Assembly (NCBI RefSeq): GCF_004216665.1
Contig: NZ_SGWY01000001.1
Location: 1,240,001-1,304,000 of the forward strand
DNA: 64,000 nt
Source: Agromyces ramosus
Lineage (GTDB): Bacteria > Actinomycetota > Actinomycetes > Actinomycetales > Microbacteriaceae
Direction of reading: 5' to 3'
Shown here: positions 1-8,468 of the stretch, piece by piece
How positions within the stretch are numbered: the first letter of the stretch is position 1
Layout of the letters: every line of letters begins with the position of its first letter
The notes under the pieces: generated by a model
The model's input: only the letters and a program-made list of their open reading frames with translations
Told to the model about the DNA's origin: nothing
Database searches by the model: none
Translations under genes and position numbers: made by a program

Positions 1-98
1 CGAAGTCGGGCGCCTCGGGCGGGTCGAAGTCCGCGTCGGGCTCTGGCGACGGCGCGAAGAAGAAGGCGCCGGCGGCGAAGAAGAAGGCCGCATCATGA
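1..98 (+). CDS. 3' end of a gene with a Lys/Ala-rich tail
   Basis: An open frame enters from the left edge (codons in phase from base 3) and stops at TGA 96-98. The 31 visible residues are low complexity: a Ser/Gly-rich stretch and then a basic tail ending KKKAPAAKKKAAS. Tails like this occur in actinobacterial nucleic-acid-binding proteins such as topoisomerase I or histone-like proteins, but no catalytic domain is visible, so the function cannot be named. A strong hairpin follows directly, which fits a real gene end. Confidence 0.5.
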   Translation, partial: KSGASGGSKSASGSGDGAKKKAPAAKKKAAS

Positions 99-102
99 CG
101 AC

Positions 103-137
103 GGCGCGCGACATCCGCTGATCGGATGCCGCGCGCC
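103..137. terminator. Bidirectional hairpin terminator
   Basis: Two 15-base arms (103-117 and 123-137) pair with a single mismatch around a 5-base loop. It sits between the end of the plus-strand gene at 98 and the end of the convergent minus-strand lipoprotein gene at 162, so it can end transcription from both sides. Confidence 0.6.
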
Positions 138-161
138 GCTCACGCGCGGTCACGCCCATCG

Positions 162-581
162 CTACTCCGCCGAGCAGGCCTCGCTCGCCGACGTCGCTGC
201 GTCCTGGATCGCCGTCTGGTGCTCGGCGACCGCCTCGGAGTCGACCTCGGCCTCGGGGTCGCTCGGCAGGGTCGCCGCGAACTCGGCCGCGTCGTCGAGC
301 GCACCCGTGAGGGCCTCGAGCTCGGTGCTCACCTCGTCGCTGGTCGTCTCGCCGAGCTCGGTGACGCGGACGCTGTAGTCCTCCAGCGTCGACTGCACCT
401 CGGAGGGGTCGCCCCCGGCGGCGAGCGCGTTCTGCGCGCCGTTCGAGATATCGCGCACCTCGCTCTGCACCGTCTCGCACGGGTCGGCGCTCGGCGAGGA
501 GCCGCCGCCTCCCGCCGTGCAGCCCGAGAGCAGCAGAGCACCCGCGAAGACGAGCGCGGTGGACGTCATGATTCGTTGCAT
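162..581 (-). CDS. Small secreted lipoprotein of unknown function
   Basis: A 139-residue protein with a classic lipoprotein signal peptide: short basic start, hydrophobic core, and lipobox LSGC with the acylated Cys near residue 21. A Gly/Ser linker follows. The mature part is acidic and helical-looking (many Glu/Ala heptad-like runs) with Cys residues in DPCE and near the C-terminus (EACSAE), which could form a disulfide. A G-rich stretch (gggga) lies about 7-11 bases before the ATG. An internal ATG four codons later would also leave an intact signal peptide. No named family is recognised. It is probably anchored to the outer face of the membrane. Confidence 0.75.
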   Translation of the reverse strand: MQRIMTSTALVFAGALLLSGCTAGGGGSSPSADPCETVQSEVRDISNGAQNALAAGGDPSEVQSTLEDYSVRVTELGETTSDEVSTELEALTGALDDAAEFAATLPSDPEAEVDSEAVAEHQTAIQDAATSASEACSAE

Positions 582-767
582 GGCATATCCCCCTGGATCG
601 TGTTGGGATCCAGCCTAGCGACGACCCACCGACACGCGCTCGGGAACGGCGGCGGAGGCGCCGGTGACGGTGCCCGCCAGCGCGAACACCGGGCTGCGGC
701 ACGCGGCATCCGCTCATCCGCTGTCAAGGCCCTGCCGGCCGCCGGATCGCCGACCTACGCTCGCGAT

Positions 768-1034
768 ATGAGCACGCCAGACGAGACCGCCGCGCGACGC
801 AACCCCGACGCCGGTGCCGATGACCCGGCCCCCCTCACGGATGCCGAGCAGGCGCGCAAGGACGTGAGCTACAGCCCGGGCAGCGAGGACGAGACCGCGG
901 CGAAGCAGCGCGACCCGCTCCCCGACGGCCTGGACGAGGACATCGACGCCTCGCGGGTCCGTGCGGTGCCGGGCACCGGCGGGCCGGACGACGCGGGCGA
1001 CGTCGACCTCGACCCCGACGAGGTCAGGCAGTGA
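768..1034 (+). CDS. Small acidic, probably disordered protein
   Basis: An 88-residue protein rich in Asp, Glu, Pro and Ala with no hydrophobic core, so it is probably intrinsically disordered and cytoplasmic. The ATG at 768 was chosen because a -10-like TACGCT (756-761) ends exactly six bases before it, which would make the mRNA leaderless; there is no Shine-Dalgarno sequence. The reading frame extends further upstream but lacks this signal. It is followed 37 bases later by a second small acidic gene on the same strand, probably co-transcribed. Function unknown. Confidence 0.6.
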   Translation: MSTPDETAARRNPDAGADDPAPLTDAEQARKDVSYSPGSEDETAAKQRDPLPDGLDEDIDASRVRAVPGTGGPDDAGDVDLDPDEVRQ

Positions 1035-1071
1035 GCCGCGGTCCCGCGGCCGTGAGGAGAGGAACACGACC

Positions 1072-1272
1072 ATGACCGATTTCGTCGACCCGCTGGAGGA
1101 GCCGCTCGACGTCGACCGCGACCCGCGCCAGCCCCTGGACCCCGACGTGGACGAGGCGCTCGTCGACTCGGCGGAGGCCGACCGGCAGGCGGCCGAGGAG
1201 GGCACGAAGGTCACCAGCGCGAGCGAGGGCGACCCGATGGACGAGACGACGCCCGTCGACAACCTCGAGTAG
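1072..1272 (+). CDS. Small acidic, probably disordered protein
   Basis: A 66-residue, strongly acidic protein (start MTDFVDPLEEPLD) with no signal peptide or membrane segment. The start is set by a clear AGGAGAGG ribosome-binding site at 1055-1062, ten bases before the ATG. It resembles the preceding 88-residue protein in composition (Asp-Pro rich, ending in acidic residues), and the two probably share one transcript. No known domain is visible. A general stress or housekeeping role is possible but there is no evidence for it here. Confidence 0.6.
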   Translation: MTDFVDPLEEPLDVDRDPRQPLDPDVDEALVDSAEADRQAAEEGTKVTSASEGDPMDETTPVDNLE

Positions 1273-1408
1273 CGCTCGCCCCCAGTTCGGGTCAATATCC
1301 GGATTTTCGACCGCCCTGCCCTTTCTCGTGCGTTCCGCTGCACGTAGCGTCGGTCCAATGGCTGCCCGAAACGGGTCTCGCCGCACCGACCCGAAGGTGG
1401 AACAACCC

Positions 1409-3385
1409 ATGGAACGCATGCTCAAGCGGGCGGGGATGGCCGCGTCCGTCGCCCTCCTCACCATCGCAGGGGTGCTCGGCAGTACCCTCGTCGCACAGGC
1501 CGACACCCTGCAGGACACGATCGGCGACACCGTGGCCGACGCACTGGTCCTGGAGGCCGGAAGCCAGGCGACGGCGAGCGCGGGGATCCGCGTCATTGGC
1601 AACGCTGCACAGCAGGACCCCGACCCCGGCTGCAACATCGATGCGGGTGAGAGCGCCCTGGTGCTCGACGTGATCACGCCGACGGGCATCACCGCCACGC
1701 CCGACCCGCTCTCGATCACGGCCTGCGGGACGGACTTCCCGGTCGTCTTCAAGGCCGGCGCGAACGCGGTGAGCGGCACCGTCACGGTGGTAGTGACCTC
1801 GAGCCCCGCGGGTGGGGGCACGTACGTCAACCACGTGAGCATCCCCATCACGGTCACCCAGCCGCCGCCCGCCAACACCAAGCCGACGGTCTCGGTGCAG
1901 GGCGTCATCGCGGGGACCTACGAGATCGGATCCGTTCCCGCGGCGACCTGCGCCGTCTCCGACACCGAGGACGGCCCCAGCTCCTTCCCCGCCGCCATCA
2001 GCGGCACCCTCGTGCACGGCCTCGGCACGCAGACCGCGACGTGCGACCACACCGACACGGGCGGACTCGCCGCCGACACCGCCACGGTCACGTACACGGT
2101 CGGCGACACGGGCCTGCCGACGATCAGCCACGTGCTGAGCCCCGCCAACGCCAACGCCAACGGCTGGTATCGCACCAACGTGGGCGTGGCGTTCACCTGC
2201 GCCGACAGCGGTTCGGGCATCCAGTCCTGCGGGCCCGACACCGTGCTGTCCGAGGGCGCCGATCAGTCGTACACCGGCACCGCGACCGACTGGGCGGGCA
2301 ACAGTACCTTGGACACCGTCTCGAACGTCGACATCGACACGACCATCCCGGAGATCACCTCGTCGCTCACCCCCGGCGATGGACCCAACCCCCACGGCTG
2401 GTACCGGGCCGCTGTGGTCATCGACTTCGAGTGCACCGACGACCTGTCGGGCATCGAGAGCTGCACTGGCGACACGACCATCGGCCAGGGAGGCCCCGTC
2501 TCGAGCACGGGAACCGCCACCGACCGCGCAGGCAACACCGCCGAGGCCACTGTGACGGGGATACGCGTCGACACGAGCGCCCCGGAGATCACCGCGACGC
2601 TCACCCCCGGCGATGGACCCAACTCCAACGGCTGGTACAACAAGCCCGTCCATGTTGGCTTCACCTGCAACGACGCGCTCTCCGGGATCGACACCTGCGA
2701 GGGGGACGTCGACCTCGGCGAAGGCGAGAACCTCTCGGCGACCGGCACCGCGACCGACCTGGCGGGCAACGTCACGGAGCGCGAGGTGTCCGACATCGAC
2801 ATCGACCTCACCGCGCCGGACGTCGCGTTCTCGGGTGCGTTCGGCTCGGCGTACTCCTTCGGCGACGTGCCGCCGGCGCCGTCCTGCACCGCCGACGACG
2901 AGCTGTCGGGTCTGGTGTCGCCATGCGTCGTGAGCGGTTACGGCACCGGCGTGGGCGAGCACACCCTGACGGCCACCGCGACCGACCGCGCCGGCAACGT
3001 CGCGACGCAGACCCTGCATTACACGGTTCTCGCGTGGAACCTCGCCGGCTTCTTCAATCCGGTCGACATGGGCGGCGTGTGGAACACGGTGAAGAACGGC
3101 AGCACGGTGCCCCTGAAGTTCGAGGTGTTCTCGGGTGCCACCGAGCTGACCAGCACCGCCGCGATCGATCGCTTCACGGTGGTCTCGACCGCCTGCCCCG
3201 GCGCCTCGGCCGCCACCGACCCGATCGAGTTCACCACGACCGGCGCAACCGCGCTGCGCTATGACGCGACTGCGGGCCAGTTCGTCCAGAACTGGGCGAC
3301 GCCGAAGAAGGCGGGCACATGCGTCGTGGTCACGATGACGACCGACGACGGGTCCAGCATCGCCGCGAAGTTCATCCTCAAGTAG
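1409..3385 (+). CDS. Secreted repeat protein with C-terminal PxKF domain
   Basis: A 658-residue exported protein. The signal peptide (start MERMLKRAG) ends at AQA near residue 30. A Cys-containing Ig-like region spans about 60-235. Three related repeats of 77-78 residues then begin near residues 237, 313 and 390, each with GWY, a pair of Cys residues and the phrase T(G)TATDxAGN, typical of bacterial Ig/HYR-like adhesive or spacer modules; a diverged fourth begins near 468. The last ~110 residues (about 548-658) hold the PxKF domain, with FFNPVDMGG and VPLKFEV visible. The ATG at 1409 follows a GAAGGTGG ribosome-binding stretch. Proteins of this type are cell-surface or secreted; the ligand is unknown. 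No sortase motif or C-terminal anchor is seen, so it may be released. Confidence 0.75.
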   Translation: MERMLKRAGMAASVALLTIAGVLGSTLVAQADTLQDTIGDTVADALVLEAGSQATASAGIRVIGNAAQQDPDPGCNIDAGESALVLDVITPTGITATPDPLSITACGTDFPVVFKAGANAVSGTVTVVVTSSPAGGGTYVNHVSIPITVTQPPPANTKPTVSVQGVIAGTYEIGSVPAATCAVSDTEDGPSSFPAAISGTLVHGLGTQTATCDHTDTGGLAADTATVTYTVGDTGLPTISHVLSPANANANGWYRTNVGVAFTCADSGSGIQSCGPDTVLSEGADQSYTGTATDWAGNSTLDTVSNVDIDTTIPEITSSLTPGDGPNPHGWYRAAVVIDFECTDDLSGIESCTGDTTIGQGGPVSSTGTATDRAGNTAEATVTGIRVDTSAPEITATLTPGDGPNSNGWYNKPVHVGFTCNDALSGIDTCEGDVDLGEGENLSATGTATDLAGNVTEREVSDIDIDLTAPDVAFSGAFGSAYSFGDVPPAPSCTADDELSGLVSPCVVSGYGTGVGEHTLTATATDRAGNVATQTLHYTVLAWNLAGFFNPVDMGGVWNTVKNGSTVPLKFEVFSGATELTSTAAIDRFTVVSTACPGASAATDPIEFTTTGATALRYDATAGQFVQNWATPKKAGTCVVVTMTTDDGSSIAAKFILK

Positions 3386-3406
3386 GCGACGCCGACGGCT
3401 GATTGA

Positions 3407-3446
3407 AACGAGGGGCCTCCGGCGCGTGCGCCCGAGGCCCCTCGTT
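3407..3446. terminator. Bidirectional terminator
   Basis: Perfect 13-base arms AACGAGGGGCCTC (3407-3419) and GAGGCCCCTCGTT (3434-3446) flank a 14-base loop. It lies between the convergent PxKF gene and the FAD oxidoreductase operon. A run of A before and T after the stem gives each strand a partly T-rich exit. Confidence 0.75.
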
Positions 3447-3452
3447 CGCGCC

Positions 3453-4916
3453 CTACGAGTCGAACCCGAGGCCGAGCGCGTCGAGCGTCTTCAGGAGCAC
3501 GTTGCGGCGACCCTGGCGGTGATCGGCTCGATCGAGCGACCAGCGCGTCAGGTTGATGCCGATGGATGCGGCCGGCTCGGGCGGGAACGGCCACGGCCGG
3601 TCGCGCACCATCTCGAGCGAAGTACGCTCGGTGTCGAGGCCGCGCAGCCGGTCGAGCATGACGTCGGCGGCGAAGCGGGCGGCACCGACGCCGAGCCCGG
3701 TGAAGCCGGCCGCGTACGCGACCTTTCCGCCCCGAGCGAGGCCGTAGAACGCGCAGAACCGGGTGCTCGCGTCGATCGCCCCCGACCAGCGGTGCGTGAA
3801 TCGGGTGCCCTCGAGCTGCGGGAACGTCGTGAGGAAGTGGCTCGCGAGCTTCTCGAATGAGGAGCGACGGTCCTCGTACTCGGGCCTGATCCGGCCGCCG
3901 GCGTGGTAGATCGCGTCGTACCCACCGAACAGGATGCGGCCGTCGGCACTGAGCCGGTAATAGTGGAACTGGTTGGCCAGGTCGCTCACGCCCTGGCGGT
4001 TGCGCCAGGCGAGCTCGGCCAGGCGGTCGTCGCCGAGCGGCTCGGTCATGAGCACGTAGTCGTACACCGGCACGGTCATCAGCCGATTCCGCTTCAGCAG
4101 CGACGGGAACACGTTCGTCGCGAGCACGGCGCGATCGGCGCGCACCACGCCACGGTCGGTGACCACCTCGACGCGCGAACCGGCATCGTCGATGCGGCGC
4201 ACGGGCGTGCGCTCGTGCACGACCACGCCGGCCTCGACGATGACGCGGGCGAGTTCGAGTGCCAGCTTCGCGGGATGCAGGATCGCGTTCGTGCGGCGGT
4301 CCCACCGGCCCGCGAGGTAGGTGGGCGACGCGATCTCGGCGCGTACCGACGACTCGTCGAGGAAGGCGTCGCGTCCGTCGTCGGAGTCGGGTCCGGCGAT
4401 CCACGGCACCTGGTGCGGCTCGACCGCCACCGCGAGCATGCCGGTGCGCTCGAAGTCCACGTCCATGCGGTAGCGGCGCACGGTCGCCTCGATCTCGTCG
4501 AGATTCTCCAGCCCGAGTCGCGTGAGGGTGTCGATCTCGTCGGGCCAGCGCGAGCGGCCGTTCTCGTCGCCGTGGGTGAGGCTCGCTTCGCAGAACCCGC
4601 CGTTGCGTCCGGATGCCGCCCAGCCCACGCTCTCGGCCTCGAGCAGCACCACGCGCAGGCCGGGCTGCCGCTCGACGGCACGCAGCGCGGTCCAGAGCCC
4701 GGTGTAGCCGGCGCCGACGATCACGAGGTCGGCCTCGACGTCGCCCACGAGCGGCCCGTGGTCGACCCGCCGGCCCCGCACATCGTCGAGCCAGAACGGC
4801 GCCGCCACGGTGCCGCCGAGCGAGTGGGCGATCGCCGCGGGGCTGGGCTGCGAGCGCTCGAACACGGTCGTGCGCAGAGCGGGGCGCCGTGACCGGTCGA
4901 CGATGGTGGCGTTCAT
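3453..4916 (-). CDS. FAD-dependent oxidoreductase (DAO family)
   Basis: A 487-residue protein of the D-amino-acid-oxidase-like flavoprotein family (DAO, PF01266). The FAD-binding Rossmann motif VIVGAGYTG lies at residues 65-73, after a ~60-residue N-terminal extension. Further DAO-type segments include the GRNGG stretch near residue 100 and the C-terminal AAGFTGLGV loop. Such enzymes oxidise amines, amino acids or N-methyl amino acids using FAD and usually O2. It is the last gene of a minus-strand operon; its ATG overlaps the stop of the ABC ATPase gene (ATGA, 4913-4916), so translation is coupled. The context suggests it oxidises a compound released by the operon's amidohydrolase or brought in by its transporter. 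The substrate cannot be read from sequence. Confidence 0.85.
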   Translation of the reverse strand: MNATIVDRSRRPALRTTVFERSQPSPAAIAHSLGGTVAAPFWLDDVRGRRVDHGPLVGDVEADLVIVGAGYTGLWTALRAVERQPGLRVVLLEAESVGWAASGRNGGFCEASLTHGDENGRSRWPDEIDTLTRLGLENLDEIEATVRRYRMDVDFERTGMLAVAVEPHQVPWIAGPDSDDGRDAFLDESSVRAEIASPTYLAGRWDRRTNAILHPAKLALELARVIVEAGVVVHERTPVRRIDDAGSRVEVVTDRGVVRADRAVLATNVFPSLLKRNRLMTVPVYDYVLMTEPLGDDRLAELAWRNRQGVSDLANQFHYYRLSADGRILFGGYDAIYHAGGRIRPEYEDRRSSFEKLASHFLTTFPQLEGTRFTHRWSGAIDASTRFCAFYGLARGGKVAYAAGFTGLGVGAARFAADVMLDRLRGLDTERTSLEMVRDRPWPFPPEPAASIGINLTRWSLDRADHRQGRRNVLLKTLDALGLGFDS

Positions 4917-6607
4917 GCGGGGACTCCCTCGGTGCGATCGATGGCGGCGAGTGCATCGAGGTCCCAGTCGGGCCTCGGCACGGAGTCGAGCAGTAGCCGC
5001 GTGTACGGATGCCGCGGACGCTCGAGCAGCGTGGCAGTGGCGCCGCGCTCGACGATCTCGCCGCTGCGCATCACGACGGTCTGCTCGCACACGCGGCGCA
5101 CGACCGCGAGGTCGTGGCTGATGAAGAGGACCGTGAGGCCTCGCTCCCGTCGGATGCCGGCGACGAGGTCGAGCACCTGCGCCTGCACCGACACGTCGAG
5201 GGCGCTCGTCGCCTCGTCCATCACGAGCACGTCGGGCTCGACGGCGAGCGCGCGGGCGATCGCCACCCGCTGCCGCTGACCACCCGACAGGGTGCGCGGC
5301 ACGGCGGTGGCGTGCCGCTCGCCGAGGCCGACCTGCTCGAGCAGGTCGAGCACGCGGGTCCGCGCGTCCCGGCTCGTGAGGGTCGAGTGCAGCCGCAGGG
5401 TGTCCTCGATGGCGCGGCCGGCCGAGATGCGGGGGTCGAGCGACAGGTACGGGTCCTGGAAGACCATCTGCACCGAGCGGGAATGGGCGAGCCGCTCCGC
5501 CCGCCTGCGTGGCATGGCCGTTCGCACGACACCGTCGACGAGGATCTCGCCCGTGTCGGCGGACTCCAGGCCGACGATCATGCGTGCGAGCGTCGACTTG
5601 CCCGATCCCGACTCCCCCACCACGGCGAGCGCGCTGCCGAGCGGGATCTCGATCGACGCGTCCACCACGGCACGGACCGGGGGCTTGCCGTGCAGGTGGT
5701 ACGTCTTCGCGATGGAGCGCACGTCGAGCATGGGGGCTTCGGCGTCGACCGCCCGTGGGAGCTCGACGACGCTGCGGGGCGCGGATGCGGCATCCGTCGC
5801 CTCGCCGATCACGACCGGACCGAGCGGCCCGATGGAAGCGATCGTCGGCGTCGCCGCCACAAGCCGACGCGTGTACGCGGCCTGCGGGTTGCGGAACACC
5901 CGACGGGCGTCGCCCTCCTCCTCGACCCGGCCCGCGTTCATCACGTAGACCCGATCGCAGATCGAGGCGGCGAGGTTGAGGTCGTGCGTGATGAAGAGCA
6001 TGCCCATGCCGCGGGTCGCGCGCTGCTCGCCGAGCACCGAGATGATCTCGGCCTGGGTGGTGACGTCGAGCGCCGTGGTCGGCTCGTCGCAGATCAGCAG
6101 GCGCGGGGAGCTCGTGAGCGCGCCGGCGATCATGACACGCTGCAGCATGCCGCCCGACAGCTCGTGGGGGTACTGGCGCAGGTGGTCCTCTGGACGGGGC
6201 AGGCGAACCGCCCGCAGCAGCTCGACGGCGCGCGCCTCGGCGTCGGACTTCGACCTGCCGTCGACGAGCCGGAGCGTCTCGGTGAGGTGGTCGCCGATGG
6301 TGCGCATCGGGTTGATGCCCGCTCGCGGGTCCTGGAAGACCATGCCGGCGCTCGATCGCCGGACCGCGAGCAGGTCGCCGGCCGGTGCACCGAGCACCTC
6401 GCGCCCGTCGAGGCGAACTGAGCCGCCGGTGGTCGCTCCACGGGGCTGCATGCCGAGCACCGACCTGGCCGTGAGCGACTTGCCGGAGCCGGATTCGCCG
6501 ACCAGGCCGACGGTCTCGCCCACGGCCACCGTGAGCGAAACCCCGTCGAGGAGGCGGGTCCCGTCGGGCAGGTCGAGGGTGTAGTCGGAGATGTCGAGGA
6601 GTGTCAT
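4913..6607 (-). CDS. ABC transporter, two fused ATP-binding domains (oligopeptide type)
   Basis: A 564-residue protein holding two complete ABC ATPase domains, equivalent to DppD and DppF joined. Domain 1 has Walker A GESGSGKS (about residue 38), signature LSGGMLQR and Walker B LLICDEPTTALD. Domain 2 has Walker A GESGSGKSTL (about residue 330), signature LSGGQRQR and Walker B VLVMDEATSALD. Both end in the region typical of oligopeptide/nickel importers. It powers import through the two permeases encoded just upstream. It starts within the stop of the DppC-like gene (ATGA, 6604-6607) and ends within the start of the oxidoreductase gene. Confidence 0.93.
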   Translation of the reverse strand: MTLLDISDYTLDLPDGTRLLDGVSLTVAVGETVGLVGESGSGKSLTARSVLGMQPRGATTGGSVRLDGREVLGAPAGDLLAVRRSSAGMVFQDPRAGINPMRTIGDHLTETLRLVDGRSKSDAEARAVELLRAVRLPRPEDHLRQYPHELSGGMLQRVMIAGALTSSPRLLICDEPTTALDVTTQAEIISVLGEQRATRGMGMLFITHDLNLAASICDRVYVMNAGRVEEEGDARRVFRNPQAAYTRRLVAATPTIASIGPLGPVVIGEATDAASAPRSVVELPRAVDAEAPMLDVRSIAKTYHLHGKPPVRAVVDASIEIPLGSALAVVGESGSGKSTLARMIVGLESADTGEILVDGVVRTAMPRRRAERLAHSRSVQMVFQDPYLSLDPRISAGRAIEDTLRLHSTLTSRDARTRVLDLLEQVGLGERHATAVPRTLSGGQRQRVAIARALAVEPDVLVMDEATSALDVSVQAQVLDLVAGIRRERGLTVLFISHDLAVVRRVCEQTVVMRSGEIVERGATATLLERPRHPYTRLLLDSVPRPDWDLDALAAIDRTEGVPA

Positions 6608-7467
6608 GCGGGGATCCCTCCGCCGATGCGGTCGGAGACTTCCTCGCCGATCACGTTGACGGCGACGACGACGATCACGACGGCCACGGCGGGCACGATC
6701 GCCGGCAGGAAGTGCCCGCCGAGCAGGCCGGCCTGGGCCTCGTTGATCATCGCGCCCCAGTCGGCGGTCGGCGCCTGCACGCCGAGGCCGAGGAACGACA
6801 GGGCCGCGAGCTCGGCGAGCACGTAGCCGAAGTTCAGCGTCGACTGGGCGCCGACGATGGGTGTCACGTTGGGCAGCACGCGGCGCGTGGCGATCCAGCC
6901 CCCCGAGAAGCCCTGCACCCGGTACGCGGAGACGTACGGGCGGCTCCGCTCCGAGGTGACGAGCGAGCGGGTGAGCCTGGCGACGAAGGGCGCATAGGCG
7001 ATGCTCATGGCGATCACCGGCGCCACGAGGCCCTTGCCGAAGAGCGCGACCGCCATGATCGCGATGAGCAGCGCCGGGAATGCGAAGACGACGTCGAAGA
7101 CGCGGCCGAGCACGGCGTCGATCCACCCGCCCCGCCAGCCGGCGAGGAGCCCGAGGAGGATGCCGAGGATCGTCGACGAGACGACGACGATCAGGGGTCC
7201 GAGCAGCGCGGTGCGCGCGCCGAAGATCATGCGGCTCAGGAGGTCGCGGCCCAGCGCGTCGGTGCCGAGCCAGTGCGCGGCGGTGGGTCCCGAGTACACG
7301 GCGGAGAGGTCGACCTGGTCGGGATCGTACGGTGCGATCCAGGGGGCGAACACGGCGGCGAGCGTCATCAGTGCGACGACGCCGAGGCTGACGACGAAGG
7401 CGGCGTCCGCACGGTGCACGCGCGGTGCACGAAGCACCTCGAGCGCGAGCGTGGGAGTGGCGGTCAT
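6604..7467 (-). CDS. ABC transporter permease, DppC type
   Basis: A 287-residue inner-membrane permease of the oligopeptide/dipeptide family (BPD_transp_1). It has an N-terminal membrane segment (FVVSLGVVALMTLAAV), the family-typical periplasmic phrase HWLGTDALGRDLLSR, and further helices in the C-terminal half; the EAA-loop region is near YRVQGFSGGWIATRRVLPN. It forms the translocation pore with the DppB-type partner encoded directly upstream, whose stop it overlaps (ATGA at 7464-7467). Confidence 0.92.
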   Translation of the reverse strand: MTATPTLALEVLRAPRVHRADAAFVVSLGVVALMTLAAVFAPWIAPYDPDQVDLSAVYSGPTAAHWLGTDALGRDLLSRMIFGARTALLGPLIVVVSSTILGILLGLLAGWRGGWIDAVLGRVFDVVFAFPALLIAIMAVALFGKGLVAPVIAMSIAYAPFVARLTRSLVTSERSRPYVSAYRVQGFSGGWIATRRVLPNVTPIVGAQSTLNFGYVLAELAALSFLGLGVQAPTADWGAMINEAQAGLLGGHFLPAIVPAVAVVIVVVAVNVIGEEVSDRIGGGIPA

Positions 7468-8420
7468 CTGGCACCAGCTCCTGCGGCGGACCGGGGGTCG
7501 ATCCAGGGTTCGAGGATGTCGATGATCGCGTTCACGACGACGAACGCGAACACGACGAACAGCACGATCGCCTGGACGACCGGGAAGTCGAGGCGGTCGA
7601 CCGACTGCACGAGGAGCGAACCGATGCCGGCGAGCCCGAAGGCCGCCTCGACGATGGAGCTCGCCACGAGGAGGCCGGCCACGAGGAGCCCGCTCACCGT
7701 GAGGATCGGCCCGATCGCGTTGCGGAGCACGTGCCGGCGGATCACCGTGCCGCGCTTCAGACCGCGACTCGTGGCGACCTCGACGTGCTCGCGGCCGAGC
7801 TGGTCGACCATCGACGAGCGGGTCACCTTGCCGACGAGCACGACGAACACGACCGCGAGGGCGATCGACGGCAGCACGAGGTGGTACAGCGTGTCGAGGA
7901 ACCCCTCACCCGAGCCGAACGACGGAAACCAGCCGAGCTGCACCGCGAACACCGCGATGAGCACGATCGATCCGACGAACGACGGGATCGCGCCGAGCAT
8001 CGTGAGGAAGACGAGCACCGATCGATCGAGCACGCGGCCGCGCTTGAGCGCGGCGATGATGCCCGCCGTGAGCCCGACGATCGCGATCATGGCGCCGGCC
8101 ATGAGGACGAGCCCGAGCGTCACGGGCAGGCGCTCGCCGATCACCGTGGTCACGTCCTGCCGGTACTGCAGCGACCGGCCGAAGTCGCCCACCAGCACGC
8201 CTCCGAGCCACTGCAGGTACTGCTGCCATGGCGGGAGGTCGAGCCCGTACTGAGCGGTGACCTGCGCGATCGCCTCGGGCGTCGGCTTGCGCCCGCGGAG
8301 CAGGAAGCTCACCGGGTCGCCCGGCACCAGGAAGCGCGAGAAGAAGACCAGCAGCGAGGCCAGGAACAACGTGAGGAGCAGGGCGCCGAGCTTGCCGGCC
8401 ACCCGGCGGCCGGCGGTCAT
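7464..8420 (-). CDS. ABC transporter permease, DppB type
   Basis: A 318-residue permease with six probable membrane helices. Family marks are the N-terminal FFSRFLVPGDPVSFL segment, the GDFGRSLQYRQDV stretch typical of DppB proteins, and the EAA-like loop REHVEVATSRGLKRGTVI. It pairs with the DppC-type permease encoded downstream. A 48-base gap separates its ATG from the stop of the binding-protein gene, the longest gap inside the operon; no hairpin was noted there. Confidence 0.92.
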   Translation of the reverse strand: MTAGRRVAGKLGALLLTLFLASLLVFFSRFLVPGDPVSFLLRGRKPTPEAIAQVTAQYGLDLPPWQQYLQWLGGVLVGDFGRSLQYRQDVTTVIGERLPVTLGLVLMAGAMIAIVGLTAGIIAALKRGRVLDRSVLVFLTMLGAIPSFVGSIVLIAVFAVQLGWFPSFGSGEGFLDTLYHLVLPSIALAVVFVVLVGKVTRSSMVDQLGREHVEVATSRGLKRGTVIRRHVLRNAIGPILTVSGLLVAGLLVASSIVEAAFGLAGIGSLLVQSVDRLDFPVVQAIVLFVVFAFVVVNAIIDILEPWIDPRSAAGAGAR

Positions 8421-8468
8421 GAGGCGACCGCCGATCCGCCTGGCCGGCCGAGGTGCCGACGGATGCCG

